Shown here: positions 54,714 through 63,787 of the stretch, in pieces
How positions within the stretch are numbered: the first letter of the stretch is position 1
How the letters are laid out: each line of letters begins with the position of its first letter
Assembly (NCBI GenBank): GCA_963824475.1
Contig: CAWGPR010000009.1
Location: forward strand, 186,001 to 250,000
Direction of reading: 5' to 3'
Origin: Roseiarcus sp963824475
GTDB lineage: Bacteria; Pseudomonadota; Alphaproteobacteria; Rhizobiales; Beijerinckiaceae
Length of the DNA stretch: 64,000 nt
Program-made: the position numbers and the translations under genes
Notes under the pieces: generated by a model
Seen by the model: only the letters and a program-made list of their open reading frames with translations
Database searches by the model: none
Told to the model about the DNA's origin: nothing

Positions 54714-55435
54714 CAGAGCTCCCCTTCAGCTTCGGTCTCGATGTCCGTCTCCTGCCGGCCGCGCGGACGGTCGGTCGGCAGGTTCGAACCGGTCACGAGG
54801 TAGAAGACGGTTTCGGCGATGTTGGTCGCGTGATCGCCGATCCGCTCGATGTTTTTCGAGCAAAACAGAAGATGCGCGCAGAATGTGATGTTGCGCGGAT
54901 CCTCCATCATATGCGTCAGCAGATCGCGGAAGACCGAATCTTCCAGCGCGTCGAGATCGACGTCCCGCTCCCAGACGTCGCGCGCCCGCTCAACGTCGCG
55001 CTGGGCGTAGGCGTCGAGCACGTCCTTCAGCAGCTCCGTGGCGAAGTCGTTCATGTGCTTGATGCCGACAATGGCGCGGGGCACACGGGATTCGAGGCCG
55101 ATTTTGACCGAGCGCTTGGCGATGTTCTTGGCCAGGTCGCCCACCCGCTCGAGATCGCCTGCGACCCGAATGGCGCCGATGATCTCACGCAAGTCGATCG
55201 CCACCGGCTGCCGGCGCGCGATCGTCAATATCGCCTGGTCCTCGATCTCGCGCTGCAGCATGTCGAGCCGCGCATCGGTCGTGACGACCTGATGGGCGAG
55301 CGCGGTGTCGCCGGTGGCAAGCGCGTCCACCGCGTCGATCACCATTTTCTCGGCGATGCCGCCCATCTCGGCGATTCGCCGCTCGAGCAGGTCGAGGTCT
55401 TTGTCGTAGGCCCTGACAGTGTGCTGGTCCACCAC
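54713..55435 (-). CDS. phoU: phosphate transport system regulator PhoU
   Basis: 240 residues, two three-helix PhoU bundles with the repeated metal-binding E/D-x-x-x-D pattern (DLERVGDLAKNIAKR in the first, NIERIGDHATNIAETVFYL in the second). It couples the Pst transporter to the Pho sensor and dampens Pho signalling. It lies between pstB (13 bases upstream) and phoB. Confidence 0.94.
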   Translation of the reverse strand: MVDQHTVRAYDKDLDLLERRIAEMGGIAEKMVIDAVDALATGDTALAHQVVTTDARLDMLQREIEDQAILTIARRQPVAIDLREIIGAIRVAGDLERVGDLAKNIAKRSVKIGLESRVPRAIVGIKHMNDFATELLKDVLDAYAQRDVERARDVWERDVDLDALEDSVFRDLLTHMMEDPRNITFCAHLLFCSKNIERIGDHATNIAETVFYLVTGSNLPTDRPRGRQETDIETEAEGEL

Positions 55436-55448
55436 GGCTTTTCCTCCC

Positions 55449-56243
<795 letters not shown>

Positions 56244-56261
56244 GGTGGAAAACCTCTTGAA

Positions 56262-57119
56262 CTATTTTTGTTGCGTCGTGGCGGAGAGCGCGCGAGCCGC
56301 GATGCTCAGCGCCAGAACGGCCAGCGTGATGATGAGAGCGCCGGTCCAAGCCAGCTGTTGCCAGTCCTTGTAGGGGCTCAGCGCAAATTGAAAGATCACG
56401 GTCGGCAGGCTCGATATCGGTTGGAGGAGGTTCGTGCTGAAGAACTGATTGTTCAGCGCGGTGAACAGAAGCGGCGCTGTTTCGCCGCTGATGCGCGCGA
56501 CCGCGAGCAGTACGCCGGTGACCAGACCGGCGCTCACGGCGCGATAGCCGATGCGCTGGATCACGAGGGAACGTGGCATGCCGAGCGCGGAGCCGGCTTC
56601 GCGCAACGTATTGGGAACCAGGTTCAACATGTCTTCGGTCGTCCGAACGACGACCGGGACCACCAGGACCGCCAGGGCGACCGCGCCGGCGATGGCCGAG
56701 AAGTGACCCATCGGCGCGACAACGATCTCGTAGACGAAGAGACCGATCACGATCGAGGGAGCGCTGAGCAGGATGTCGTTGATGAAGCGAACGACCGTGG
56801 CGAGCCTCGAATACTTGCCGTATTCCGCTAGATAGGTGCCCGCCAGCATGCCGAGCGGCGTGCCAATGGCCACGCCGATGACCGTCATGATCAGGCTGCC
56901 GACGATCGCATTCAAAAGGCCGCCGGCGCTGCCGGGTGGGGGCGTATTTTGCGTGAAAACGGCAACAGACAGCCCCGCGAATCCCTTCCAAACCAGGACT
57001 ACGAGGATCATGACCAACCCGATGAGGCCAATGGCGGCGGCCGCGACGCTGAGGCCCAGCCATATAGCGTTTCGGCGACGCCGCGCCGGGTAACGCGCAG
57101 AGGCGGAGTAAGAGGACAT
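56262..57119 (-). CDS. pstA: phosphate ABC transporter permease PstA
   Basis: 285 residues from the ATG at 57119, which sits just past the pstC stop; an alternative start at 57146 would overlap pstC. It has about six membrane helices (LGLSVAAAAIGLIGLVMILV near the start) and the binding-protein-dependent permease loop EAGSALGMPRSLVIQRIGYR. It forms the channel with PstC. Confidence 0.93.
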   Translation of the reverse strand: MSSYSASARYPARRRRNAIWLGLSVAAAAIGLIGLVMILVVLVWKGFAGLSVAVFTQNTPPPGSAGGLLNAIVGSLIMTVIGVAIGTPLGMLAGTYLAEYGKYSRLATVVRFINDILLSAPSIVIGLFVYEIVVAPMGHFSAIAGAVALAVLVVPVVVRTTEDMLNLVPNTLREAGSALGMPRSLVIQRIGYRAVSAGLVTGVLLAVARISGETAPLLFTALNNQFFSTNLLQPISSLPTVIFQFALSPYKDWQQLAWTGALIITLAVLALSIAARALSATTQQK

Positions 57120-57123
57120 TGCC

Positions 57124-58119
57124 CTATCTTCCCGCCTGGACTTCAAGGCGCATCAACATGATCCGGGCGACCGCAAGCACGACGAAGGTGATCATGAACA
57201 GGATTAGCCCCAACGCAATCAAGGACGACGTATAGAGATCCCCAACCGCTTCCGTGAATTCGTTGGCGATGCTGGCGGAGATCGTCGTTCCCGGCGCAAG
57301 CAGCGACCCGGAGATCTTGTGCGCGTTGCCAATCACGAAGGTCACGGCCATCGTTTCGCCCAGCGCGCGTCCGAGCCCCAGCATGACGCCGCCGATGACC
57401 CCAACCCGGGTGTAGGGAATGACGACGTTCCAGATGACCTCCCAGGTCGTGCAGCCGACTCCATAGGCCAATTCTTTCAGCATCGGCGGCACAGTGTCGA
57501 ACACGTCCCGCGAAATCGACGCCACGAAGGGCACGACCATGATCGCCAGGATAAGCGAGGCGGTCAGTATGCCGATGCCGTAAGGAGGCCCCGCGAAGAG
57601 GGAATTCAGCACCGGAACGTTCGAGAACGTCTCAATAATAAACGGCTGCAGGTAGGTTTGGAGAAACGGGGCGAAAATGAACAAGCCCCAGATTCCATAG
57701 ATGATGCTTGGAATTCCGGCCAATAGCTCGATCGCGGTGCCGATCGATCGCCGCAACGCGGGGGGACAAAGCTCGGTGAGAAAGACGGCGATTCCGATGC
57801 CCAGTGGCACCGCGATCGCCATCGCGATGGCGGAGGTGACAACGGTTCCATAGATCGGCGCGAGCGCGCCGAATTTCTCGGTGACTGGATTCCAAATCTG
57901 AGTCGTAAAAAAGCCAAAGCCGAACGCTTGAAACGCCGGGATCGAGCCCTTGACCAGCGATCCGATCACGCCCCCAAGGATCAACAGAACTGCGAGCGCG
58001 GCGCTTTGCGTCAGGCGACGAAAGAAATTGTCGCTGAACGCAAAGCGCTTTGCCGCACGTTCACGCATCTGAACTTTTGACGCCGCCATGTCGATCTGCG
58101 GCATCGCGATCTCACTCAT
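57124..58119 (-). CDS. pstC: phosphate ABC transporter permease PstC
   Basis: 331 residues with six membrane helices. Characteristic segments are ALAPIYGTVVTSAIAMAIAV, GIPSIIYGIWGLFIFAPF and the permease loop LKELAYGVGCTTWEVIWNVV. It forms the phosphate channel with PstA. It lies downstream of pstS with about 100 bases between. Confidence 0.94.
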   Translation of the reverse strand: MSEIAMPQIDMAASKVQMRERAAKRFAFSDNFFRRLTQSAALAVLLILGGVIGSLVKGSIPAFQAFGFGFFTTQIWNPVTEKFGALAPIYGTVVTSAIAMAIAVPLGIGIAVFLTELCPPALRRSIGTAIELLAGIPSIIYGIWGLFIFAPFLQTYLQPFIIETFSNVPVLNSLFAGPPYGIGILTASLILAIMVVPFVASISRDVFDTVPPMLKELAYGVGCTTWEVIWNVVIPYTRVGVIGGVMLGLGRALGETMAVTFVIGNAHKISGSLLAPGTTISASIANEFTEAVGDLYTSSLIALGLILFMITFVVLAVARIMLMRLEVQAGR

Positions 58120-58224
58120 CGCTTGGGACTCCTGTGGAATTTCCGCCGTTCGGCGGCGGAAACTCCGCGCTGGAAGGGAAATCGGGACATCCTAGGATCT
58201 CCCGATCATCCGTCGTGTCGAGCG

Positions 58225-59268
58225 TCACTGAGTGAACACAGGCTTGCCGTCGGACCCCTTGATTTCCTGCCAGGTCTTTTCGATCTGCGCGATGACCGCC
58301 GCCGGCAACGGCACATAGTCGAGTTCTTCAGCAGCTTTGCTGCCCTTAGAGTAAGCCCAGTCGAAGAACTTGAGGGCCTCAGCCGAAGCGGCGGGATCCA
58401 CTGGCTGCTTATACATCAGGATGAAGGTCGCGCCCGCGATCGGCCAGGTGTCCGCGCCCGGCTGATCTGTCAGAATGACGTAATACTGATCCGAGTGGGC
58501 CCAGTCGGCATTCCCCGCGGCCGCCTGGAATGAAGTGGAATTCGGCGCGACAGCCTTGCCGGCCTGATTGATCATCTTCACGGACGCCATCTTGTTCTCC
58601 AGCGCATAGGCGTATTCGACGTAACCGATCGAGCCTTTCGCCTGGGTGACGTTGTTCGAAACGCCCTCGTTGCCCTTCGCGCCGATGCCGACCGGCCATT
58701 GCACGGATGTGCTGGCGCCGACGTTGGATTTCCAGTCGGGGCTCATTTTGGAAAGATAGTTCGTGAAGATGAATGTCGTGCCGGAACCGTCCGAACGATG
58801 CACGACCACGATCGCGCTCGACGGAAGCTTGGCGTTCGGGTTCAGTTTCTTGATCGCCGGATCGTCCCACTTGGTGATCTTGCCAAGGAAAATGTTGGCG
58901 AGCGTCGGCCCGTCGAGCGTCAGATCGCCCGCGCCGATGCCGTCAAGGTTGACGACCGGCACGTCGCCGCCGACCACGGTCGGGAATTGAATCAGGCCTG
59001 AAGCCGTTAACTGCTTGGGCTCGAGCGGCATGTCCGAGGCGCCGAAGGTGACCGTCTTGTTCTTGATTTGCTGGATGCCGCCGCCCGAGCCGATCGACTG
59101 ATAGTTGAGTTGGAAGCCGGTCTCTTTATTGTACATCTGGGCCCATTTGGAGTAGATCGGATAGGGGAAAGTCGCGCCGGCGCCAGAAACGCTCGCGGCG
59201 TACGCGTAGGTGACGGACGCCGCGCAAGCGGCAATCACGGCCGCGCGAATAAAATTTGTGTGTTTCAT
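58225..59268 (-). CDS. pstS: periplasmic phosphate-binding protein PstS
   Basis: 347 residues from the ATG at 59268 (GAGAGG in front); the frame extends to 59310. The signal peptide MKHTNFIRAAVIAACAASVT is followed by the PstS hallmark SGAGATFPYPIYSKW. Phosphate-contact segments GSGGGIQQIKNKTVTFGASD and HRSDGSGTTFIFTNYLSK are present. It captures phosphate in the periplasm. Beside an arsenite oxidase it may help discriminate phosphate from the arsenate produced. A Pho box stands about 100 bases upstream. Confidence 0.94.
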   Translation of the reverse strand: MKHTNFIRAAVIAACAASVTYAYAASVSGAGATFPYPIYSKWAQMYNKETGFQLNYQSIGSGGGIQQIKNKTVTFGASDMPLEPKQLTASGLIQFPTVVGGDVPVVNLDGIGAGDLTLDGPTLANIFLGKITKWDDPAIKKLNPNAKLPSSAIVVVHRSDGSGTTFIFTNYLSKMSPDWKSNVGASTSVQWPVGIGAKGNEGVSNNVTQAKGSIGYVEYAYALENKMASVKMINQAGKAVAPNSTSFQAAAGNADWAHSDQYYVILTDQPGADTWPIAGATFILMYKQPVDPAASAEALKFFDWAYSKGSKAAEELDYVPLPAAVIAQIEKTWQEIKGSDGKPVFTQ

Positions 59269-59370
59269 AGAATGCCTCTCGAGCGCTGGGGTCGAATTCC
59301 GCCGCGACATCGCGCCATCAGTTAGCGACGTGCGCGCACCGAAAGTTTATAGGATCACCCCGTAAGCATG

Positions 59371-59390
59371 CTGTGACATTTCAATGACAC
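59371..59390 (-). promoter_or_regulatory. Pho box (PhoB-binding site) upstream of pstS
   Basis: On the minus strand GTGTCAT-TGAA-ATGTCAC forms two 7-base direct repeats separated by four bases, the PhoB consensus arrangement (CTGTCAT-N4-CTGTCAC-like). It lies 103 bases before the pstS start, so the pst-phoU-phoB operon is probably induced by phosphate starvation. Confidence 0.75.
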
Positions 59391-59406
59391 TTTTACGACG
59401 AAAGTC

Positions 59407-59446
59407 ATTGTCTCACTGATAAAGTGATTGTCTCACTGATCAAGTG
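59407..59446. repeat. tandem 20-bp duplication upstream of the Pho box
   Basis: Two adjacent copies of ATTGTCTCACTGAT-[A/C]-AAGTG differing at one base. It lies between the Pho box and the moaA stop. Each copy contains CACTGAT; no known regulator is recognised. Confidence 0.75.
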
Positions 59447-59570
59447 TAGCCACGTCGCTTCCACTTCGGCGGTTGAGGCGTTCGCAGGGTCGTTGGCGCG
59501 CGCAGCGGAATTTGCTCAGGGCGATGACACGGACGTCGAATCTCGCATCAACTGTGCTGGCGACTCTGCG

Positions 59571-60578
59571 TTATCCGCCGGTCACGCTCATGTGGCGCGC
59601 TACTGCCGCTCGATCACTGGTGCGGTCGATGACGAAATCATGCCCCTTCGGTTTGCGGGCGATCGCATCGCGGACAGTCGCGTTGAGGAGATCGTTCCCC
59701 TCCGAAGCACGCAGCGGGGCGCGCAAATCAGCAGCGTCTTCGTGCCCTAAACACATGTAAAGCCTGCCTGTGCAGGTCACCCGCACTCGATTGCAGGTCT
59801 CGCAAAAATTGTGGGTTAAAGGCGTGATGAAGCCGATCACGCCGCCGGTCTCCGCCACCCGCACGTACCGCGCAGGCCCGCCGGTGCGATGGTCGGTCTC
59901 CTGCAAAGTGAAATGCCGAGCGAGCCGCGCGCGCACTTTCGTCAGCGGTAAGTGCTGGTCGATGCGCGCTGTTTCGATCTCGCCGAGCGGCATGACCTCG
60001 ATGAATGTGATCCCCATGCCACGCGCGTGGGCCCAACGGACCATCGGTTCAAACTCATCTTCGTTCACGCCCTTGAGCGCAACGACATTGATTTTCACCG
60101 AGAGCCCCGCCCGCTGCGCGGCGTCAATCCCCGAGAGCACGCGATCGAGATCGCCACGCCGGGTGATCGCCTTGAACCGGCCGGGATCGAGAGTGTCGAG
60201 TGAAACGTTGATCCGACGAACGCCGCAACTCGCAAGTTCATCGGCGAACCGCGCCAGCTGTGAGCCGTTCGTGGTCAGCGTCATCTCGTGTAGCGTTCCC
60301 GCTGCGAGATGCTGTGAGAGCGAACGAAACAGCCCCACAATGTCACGGCGGACGAGCGGCTCTCCGCCAGTAATCCGTATCTTCCGGGTTCCCATCTCAA
60401 TGAACGCCGAACACAGGCGATCCAGCTCCTCTATTGTCAGGAGTTCGCGCCTGGGCAGAAACGTCATCTCTTCCGCCATACAATAGACGCAGCGAAAATC
60501 GCAGCGATCGGTGACCGACACGCGCACGTAAGTGATCGCTCGTCCGAAGGGGTCGATCAGGTCAGAGCTACGGTGCAT
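59571..60578 (-). CDS. moaA: GTP 3',8-cyclase MoaA (molybdenum cofactor biosynthesis)
   Basis: 335 residues, radical-SAM. Cluster 1 cysteines Cys26, Cys30 and Cys33 in RCDFRCVYC. The C-terminal cluster is in FCETCNRVRVTCTGRLYMC, and the required C-terminal Gly-Gly is present (SVTGG). It makes the first intermediate of molybdopterin. It sits directly downstream of aioA, whose product needs this cofactor, so it likely boosts cofactor supply when arsenite oxidase is made. Confidence 0.95.
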   Translation of the reverse strand: MHRSSDLIDPFGRAITYVRVSVTDRCDFRCVYCMAEEMTFLPRRELLTIEELDRLCSAFIEMGTRKIRITGGEPLVRRDIVGLFRSLSQHLAAGTLHEMTLTTNGSQLARFADELASCGVRRINVSLDTLDPGRFKAITRRGDLDRVLSGIDAAQRAGLSVKINVVALKGVNEDEFEPMVRWAHARGMGITFIEVMPLGEIETARIDQHLPLTKVRARLARHFTLQETDHRTGGPARYVRVAETGGVIGFITPLTHNFCETCNRVRVTCTGRLYMCLGHEDAADLRAPLRASEGNDLLNATVRDAIARKPKGHDFVIDRTSDRAAVARHMSVTGG

Positions 60579-60695
60579 TCAATCCGCCATCCTGGCTTTC
60601 GTTGATGTCGGAATCCGCCAACCCAAGACGCCCACGCACCGGCTCCTCGTCCAACCCGTCGTGGGAGCGTATTTTTTCTTGCCTACCGTCTGACC

Positions 60696-60725
60696 AACGG
60701 CTCGGGAAGCGTCGCCCGAGCCGTT
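60696..60725 (-). terminator. hairpin between aioA and moaA
   Basis: An 11-bp perfect stem AACGGCTCGGG/CCCGAGCCGTT with an eight-base loop begins 20 bases past the aioA stop. The T-run after it is only two bases. It may partly terminate, or stabilise the aioBA message and reduce moaA expression. Confidence 0.5.
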
Positions 60726-60744
60726 TCTGATCCAGGCCCGTTTG

Positions 60745-63204
60745 CTAGACCTTGAATTCCCAGGACTTGAAACTGGTCGCGCGCGCGGCTCCCGGAGCGG
60801 AAGCGATCTTTCGAATGTTGCCCCAAGTCTGCTTGTAGTTGGGAATAATCAGTTCATTGACTCCAGGCGAGACCACGTTTCCTTGTACGCCAGTCGGGAA
60901 GGCGAACAGCATGAACGTCTGCTTGCGTCTTGCGGTTGGCGTCGGGTACGCCATCGCCTGCGTCGCGCCGTTGTCGTTGTACACCTCAACGAGATCACCC
61001 GCCGACAGGCCAGCCTCCTCCATGTCCTCCGGGTTCATCTGGATGTATGGGAAGGGCCAGCGGTTCATGACGAAGTCGCTCTGCTGGTCCAGATAGGCGC
61101 TTTGCCATACGTGGTTGGCGCGGCCATTGTTGATGAGAAAGGCGAATTTCTTCGATTCCTCCTCCTTGCCTGGCGCCTGCAGTCCACGCCACTCAGTCGC
61201 CATGAACGTCGCCTTTCCGTCCTTCGCGCCGAATTTGCCATCGGCGAAAAGACGCTTCGTCCCAACCAGCTTGCCATTCTCGAAGCCGGTCGCCGGTTCC
61301 TGGACGCCGTTGGTTCCCATGGCGCGCAGCCGCTCATAGGTGACGAATTCGCCGCCTTTGGCGTTGCCGTGATACCCGTCCATGAAGGCGTCTTCTTCGG
61401 TCTTCCAATCGAAGCCCTTGAACTTGTCGGCTTCCGCTTGCTTACCCATTTCGCGAAACACGCGCTCGAGGTTGTTGGCTAGGCGCGCTGCGATGAGGCA
61501 ATCGGGCATTGCCTGGCCGGGCGGGTCCATGTAGCGCTCGGTCAGTCGCAGGCGCCGCTCGCCGTTCATCGACGTGAGATTCATCTCTCCCGCTGTCGCA
61601 GCCGGCAACCAGACGTGACAGGCTTGGCCGATTTTGGTCGGCACAATGTCGACATCAACGGCAAACAGCCCGCCCTTTCCAATCGCCGCGACGATAGCCA
61701 CGACCATGGCCTTTTGATCCCCGTAAGGAACCGCGGACATTGCATCCTTCACCAAGTCGGTCCGCGTCTTGTACGCCTGTTTAAACCGATCGGCGTTGAG
61801 GGTGGTCTTGTAGTGATCGCACGCCCAGATGTGGTGGACGCCGCCCTTTCCCTCGATCAGAAGTTTGTCGATATAGGGCGCCGGCCGGCCTCCGGGGTAA
61901 TCCGGGCGCACGTAGCCTTCTTGGTGTCCGCCCATGCGCACACAGCCGCCGCCTGGGCGTCCAACGTTTCCGGTCGCGAGCGCGACGTTCACCAGGGCGC
62001 CGTTTGTTCGGTAGTTGTCGTTGCCCCAGATCAGGCCCTTCTCGTAGGCGAACATTGTCCTTCGCCGGGCGCCGCCATCCTTCGGTTGCGCGATCCATTC
62101 GGCTGATTTGTGAATGTCGTCGACGCTCAGACCGGTGATTTTTGCCGCATCCTCCAGGCTCGTCTTGTTCGCTGTCAACGCCTTGTCGAAATCCTTGGTC
62201 GAAGCTGCGATGAAGTCTCTGTCAACCCAACCTTTCTCGGCGATGTAGGTCAGCCATGCATTGAAGAGGGCGAGGTCGGTTCCAGAATTGATGGCGAGGT
62301 GGAGCACTCGATCCTTGCCAGCTTCGAACTCACAGGCGTTCACGGTGACTGTGCGTCGAGGGTCGACGAAAATGATTCGCGCAGGCGGATGCGCTTCGCC
62401 GGAAAGCTGCGCATTTTTCTTGTCCATCGACGTGCCGCGGAGACTCGGCACCCAGTGGTTCAGGAAGTAGTTGGTCTGGGTCTCCAAGGCGTTCGTTCCG
62501 ACCGCTACGATCGTGTCGGCGAGTTCAGCGTCCTCATAGCAGTTGTTGAGTTCGCCAACCCCCATATCGCGAGTCGCATGCACTTCGGAGTTGTAAGCCG
62601 GGCGATTGTGAATGCGGATGTTCTTGATCTTCATTGCGCCGAAATAGAGCTTTCCCGTGCCCCACGTATTTTCGTAGCCGCCGCCGGCCCCGCCGTGATC
62701 GAAAGCCGAAACGTACAAGCCGTCTTCGCCTTGGGCGTCGATCACCGCCGCCGTCACGCGCGCGACAAGATCGAGCGCGTCGTCCCAGCTCGTCGGTTGC
62801 ATTTGGCCGTAGCGCCATATCATCGGCTCGGTCAGCCGCTGCTGTTGTGTCGAGCGAGCTTCGGAAAAGGACTCCTCGGCCATGCGCGCGCCTCGGATCG
62901 AGGCGAGCCCTGAGTTTACGACGCAGTCGTGGTCAGGCTTGATGACAAGGTGGACGTCCTTCCCATCCTGTTTGACTATATTATACATGGATGGCGCGTA
63001 CCAATTGGTCGTCATTGCCTCTTGCTGCTTGGAGAGATCAACCCCGAATTTGTTTTGTGAGGGGGAGGGGCCGCCTTGTTCGTTGATCGGCCAGGTGTAC
63101 GCGTGGTAGCCGCAGCCGACGATGCAGAACTGGCAGGTGACGTTGTGCTCCTTGGCGTCCGCCGGGATGATCGGGAGACGATCGATATGGCGCTTGAATG
63201 TCAT
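60745..63204 (-). CDS. aioA: arsenite oxidase large (molybdopterin) subunit
   Basis: 819 residues. It oxidises arsenite to arsenate in the periplasm at a bis-molybdopterin centre and is exported with the Tat-carrying small subunit. The [3Fe-4S] ligands are Cys24, Cys27 and Cys31 in CQFCIVGCGYHAY, with Ser102 (GLASIRG) where other family members have a fourth Cys. This is the hallmark of AioA against nitrate reductase or formate dehydrogenase. Other family segments: FDHGGAGGGYENTWGTGKLY, ATGNVGRPGGGCVRMGGHQE and the closing NVVSPGVNELIIPNYKQTWG. No signal of its own. It follows aioB by three bases. Confidence 0.95.
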   Translation of the reverse strand: MTFKRHIDRLPIIPADAKEHNVTCQFCIVGCGYHAYTWPINEQGGPSPSQNKFGVDLSKQQEAMTTNWYAPSMYNIVKQDGKDVHLVIKPDHDCVVNSGLASIRGARMAEESFSEARSTQQQRLTEPMIWRYGQMQPTSWDDALDLVARVTAAVIDAQGEDGLYVSAFDHGGAGGGYENTWGTGKLYFGAMKIKNIRIHNRPAYNSEVHATRDMGVGELNNCYEDAELADTIVAVGTNALETQTNYFLNHWVPSLRGTSMDKKNAQLSGEAHPPARIIFVDPRRTVTVNACEFEAGKDRVLHLAINSGTDLALFNAWLTYIAEKGWVDRDFIAASTKDFDKALTANKTSLEDAAKITGLSVDDIHKSAEWIAQPKDGGARRRTMFAYEKGLIWGNDNYRTNGALVNVALATGNVGRPGGGCVRMGGHQEGYVRPDYPGGRPAPYIDKLLIEGKGGVHHIWACDHYKTTLNADRFKQAYKTRTDLVKDAMSAVPYGDQKAMVVAIVAAIGKGGLFAVDVDIVPTKIGQACHVWLPAATAGEMNLTSMNGERRLRLTERYMDPPGQAMPDCLIAARLANNLERVFREMGKQAEADKFKGFDWKTEEDAFMDGYHGNAKGGEFVTYERLRAMGTNGVQEPATGFENGKLVGTKRLFADGKFGAKDGKATFMATEWRGLQAPGKEEESKKFAFLINNGRANHVWQSAYLDQQSDFVMNRWPFPYIQMNPEDMEEAGLSAGDLVEVYNDNGATQAMAYPTPTARRKQTFMLFAFPTGVQGNVVSPGVNELIIPNYKQTWGNIRKIASAPGAARATSFKSWEFKV

Positions 63205-63207
63205 GGT

Positions 63208-63735
63208 TCAGCCCTCCAGCACGTTCGAGAGGCGCCCGTAGAGCAGTTCGTCAACGCCCTCGGCGTAGACGTCGCCCTTGGCGTCGACGCGCAGCTGGTA
63301 TTGGGGAAGGTTTTGCGTCGCCTGCCCCCAAATTTCCTGACCGCCGTTTTCGCAATCGAAGCGCGAGTAATGACCGGGGCAGTTCATGGTCTTGTCGGCA
63401 GGGTTGTAAGAGAGGGGAAAGCCCTTGTGTGGGCACGTCGTCGTGAAGCCGACGATGTCGCTATCAGGACCCACCCCGCCGGGAACCTTACTGCCCAGTT
63501 TCAGCAATACGCCAGGGGCGTTGGCGTCGGGATATGCGACTTGCAAAGGTTCGTTGAGTTTGAGGTCGCCGATATTCGCAAGGCGGTTCGATGGGTAGCT
63601 GAGCCGAGCAAGTTGCGGGCTCGCCTCCGCCCTACTTGGGATAACGGTTGCCGCGGCTGCGCCGGCTGCGGCTATCCCGGCTCCGGACAAGAACCACCGG
63701 CGGCCAATATCGACCTTGCGATCGCACCTTTTCAT
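63208..63735 (-). CDS. aioB: arsenite oxidase small (Rieske) subunit
   Basis: 175 residues. The twin-arginine signal GRRWFLSGAGIAAAG (Arg12-Arg13) sends the folded AioBA complex to the periplasm. The Rieske [2Fe-2S] ligands are Cys101 and His103 in TTTCPHKGF, and Cys119 and His122 in NCPGHYSRFDC. It passes electrons from the molybdenum centre to a cytochrome or copper protein. A strong ribosome site (GGGAGGAG) precedes the ATG. First gene of the operon. Confidence 0.95.
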   Translation of the reverse strand: MKRCDRKVDIGRRWFLSGAGIAAAGAAAATVIPSRAEASPQLARLSYPSNRLANIGDLKLNEPLQVAYPDANAPGVLLKLGSKVPGGVGPDSDIVGFTTTCPHKGFPLSYNPADKTMNCPGHYSRFDCENGGQEIWGQATQNLPQYQLRVDAKGDVYAEGVDELLYGRLSNVLEG

Positions 63736-63772
63736 GCGCTCCTCCCATCGGACTTCTCAAGGAAGAGCGGGC

Positions 63773-63787
63773 GCAAGGGGTGTGCCG
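63773..63787 (-). promoter_or_regulatory. sigma-54 (-24/-12) promoter of aioBA
   Basis: On the minus strand GGCAC-N5-TTGC matches the sigma-54 consensus with the correct spacing, 38 bases before the aioB start. aioBA operons in other alphaproteobacteria are sigma-54 dependent and activated by AioR under control of AioX/AioS. The regulator genes would lie beyond the window. Confidence 0.8.

Noticed and set aside
60745..63204. Large molybdoenzyme as the missing selenoprotein (formate dehydrogenase)
   Set aside because: The C-x2-C-x3-C...Ser pattern, the Rieske partner and family motifs identify arsenite oxidase, and there is no in-frame TGA.
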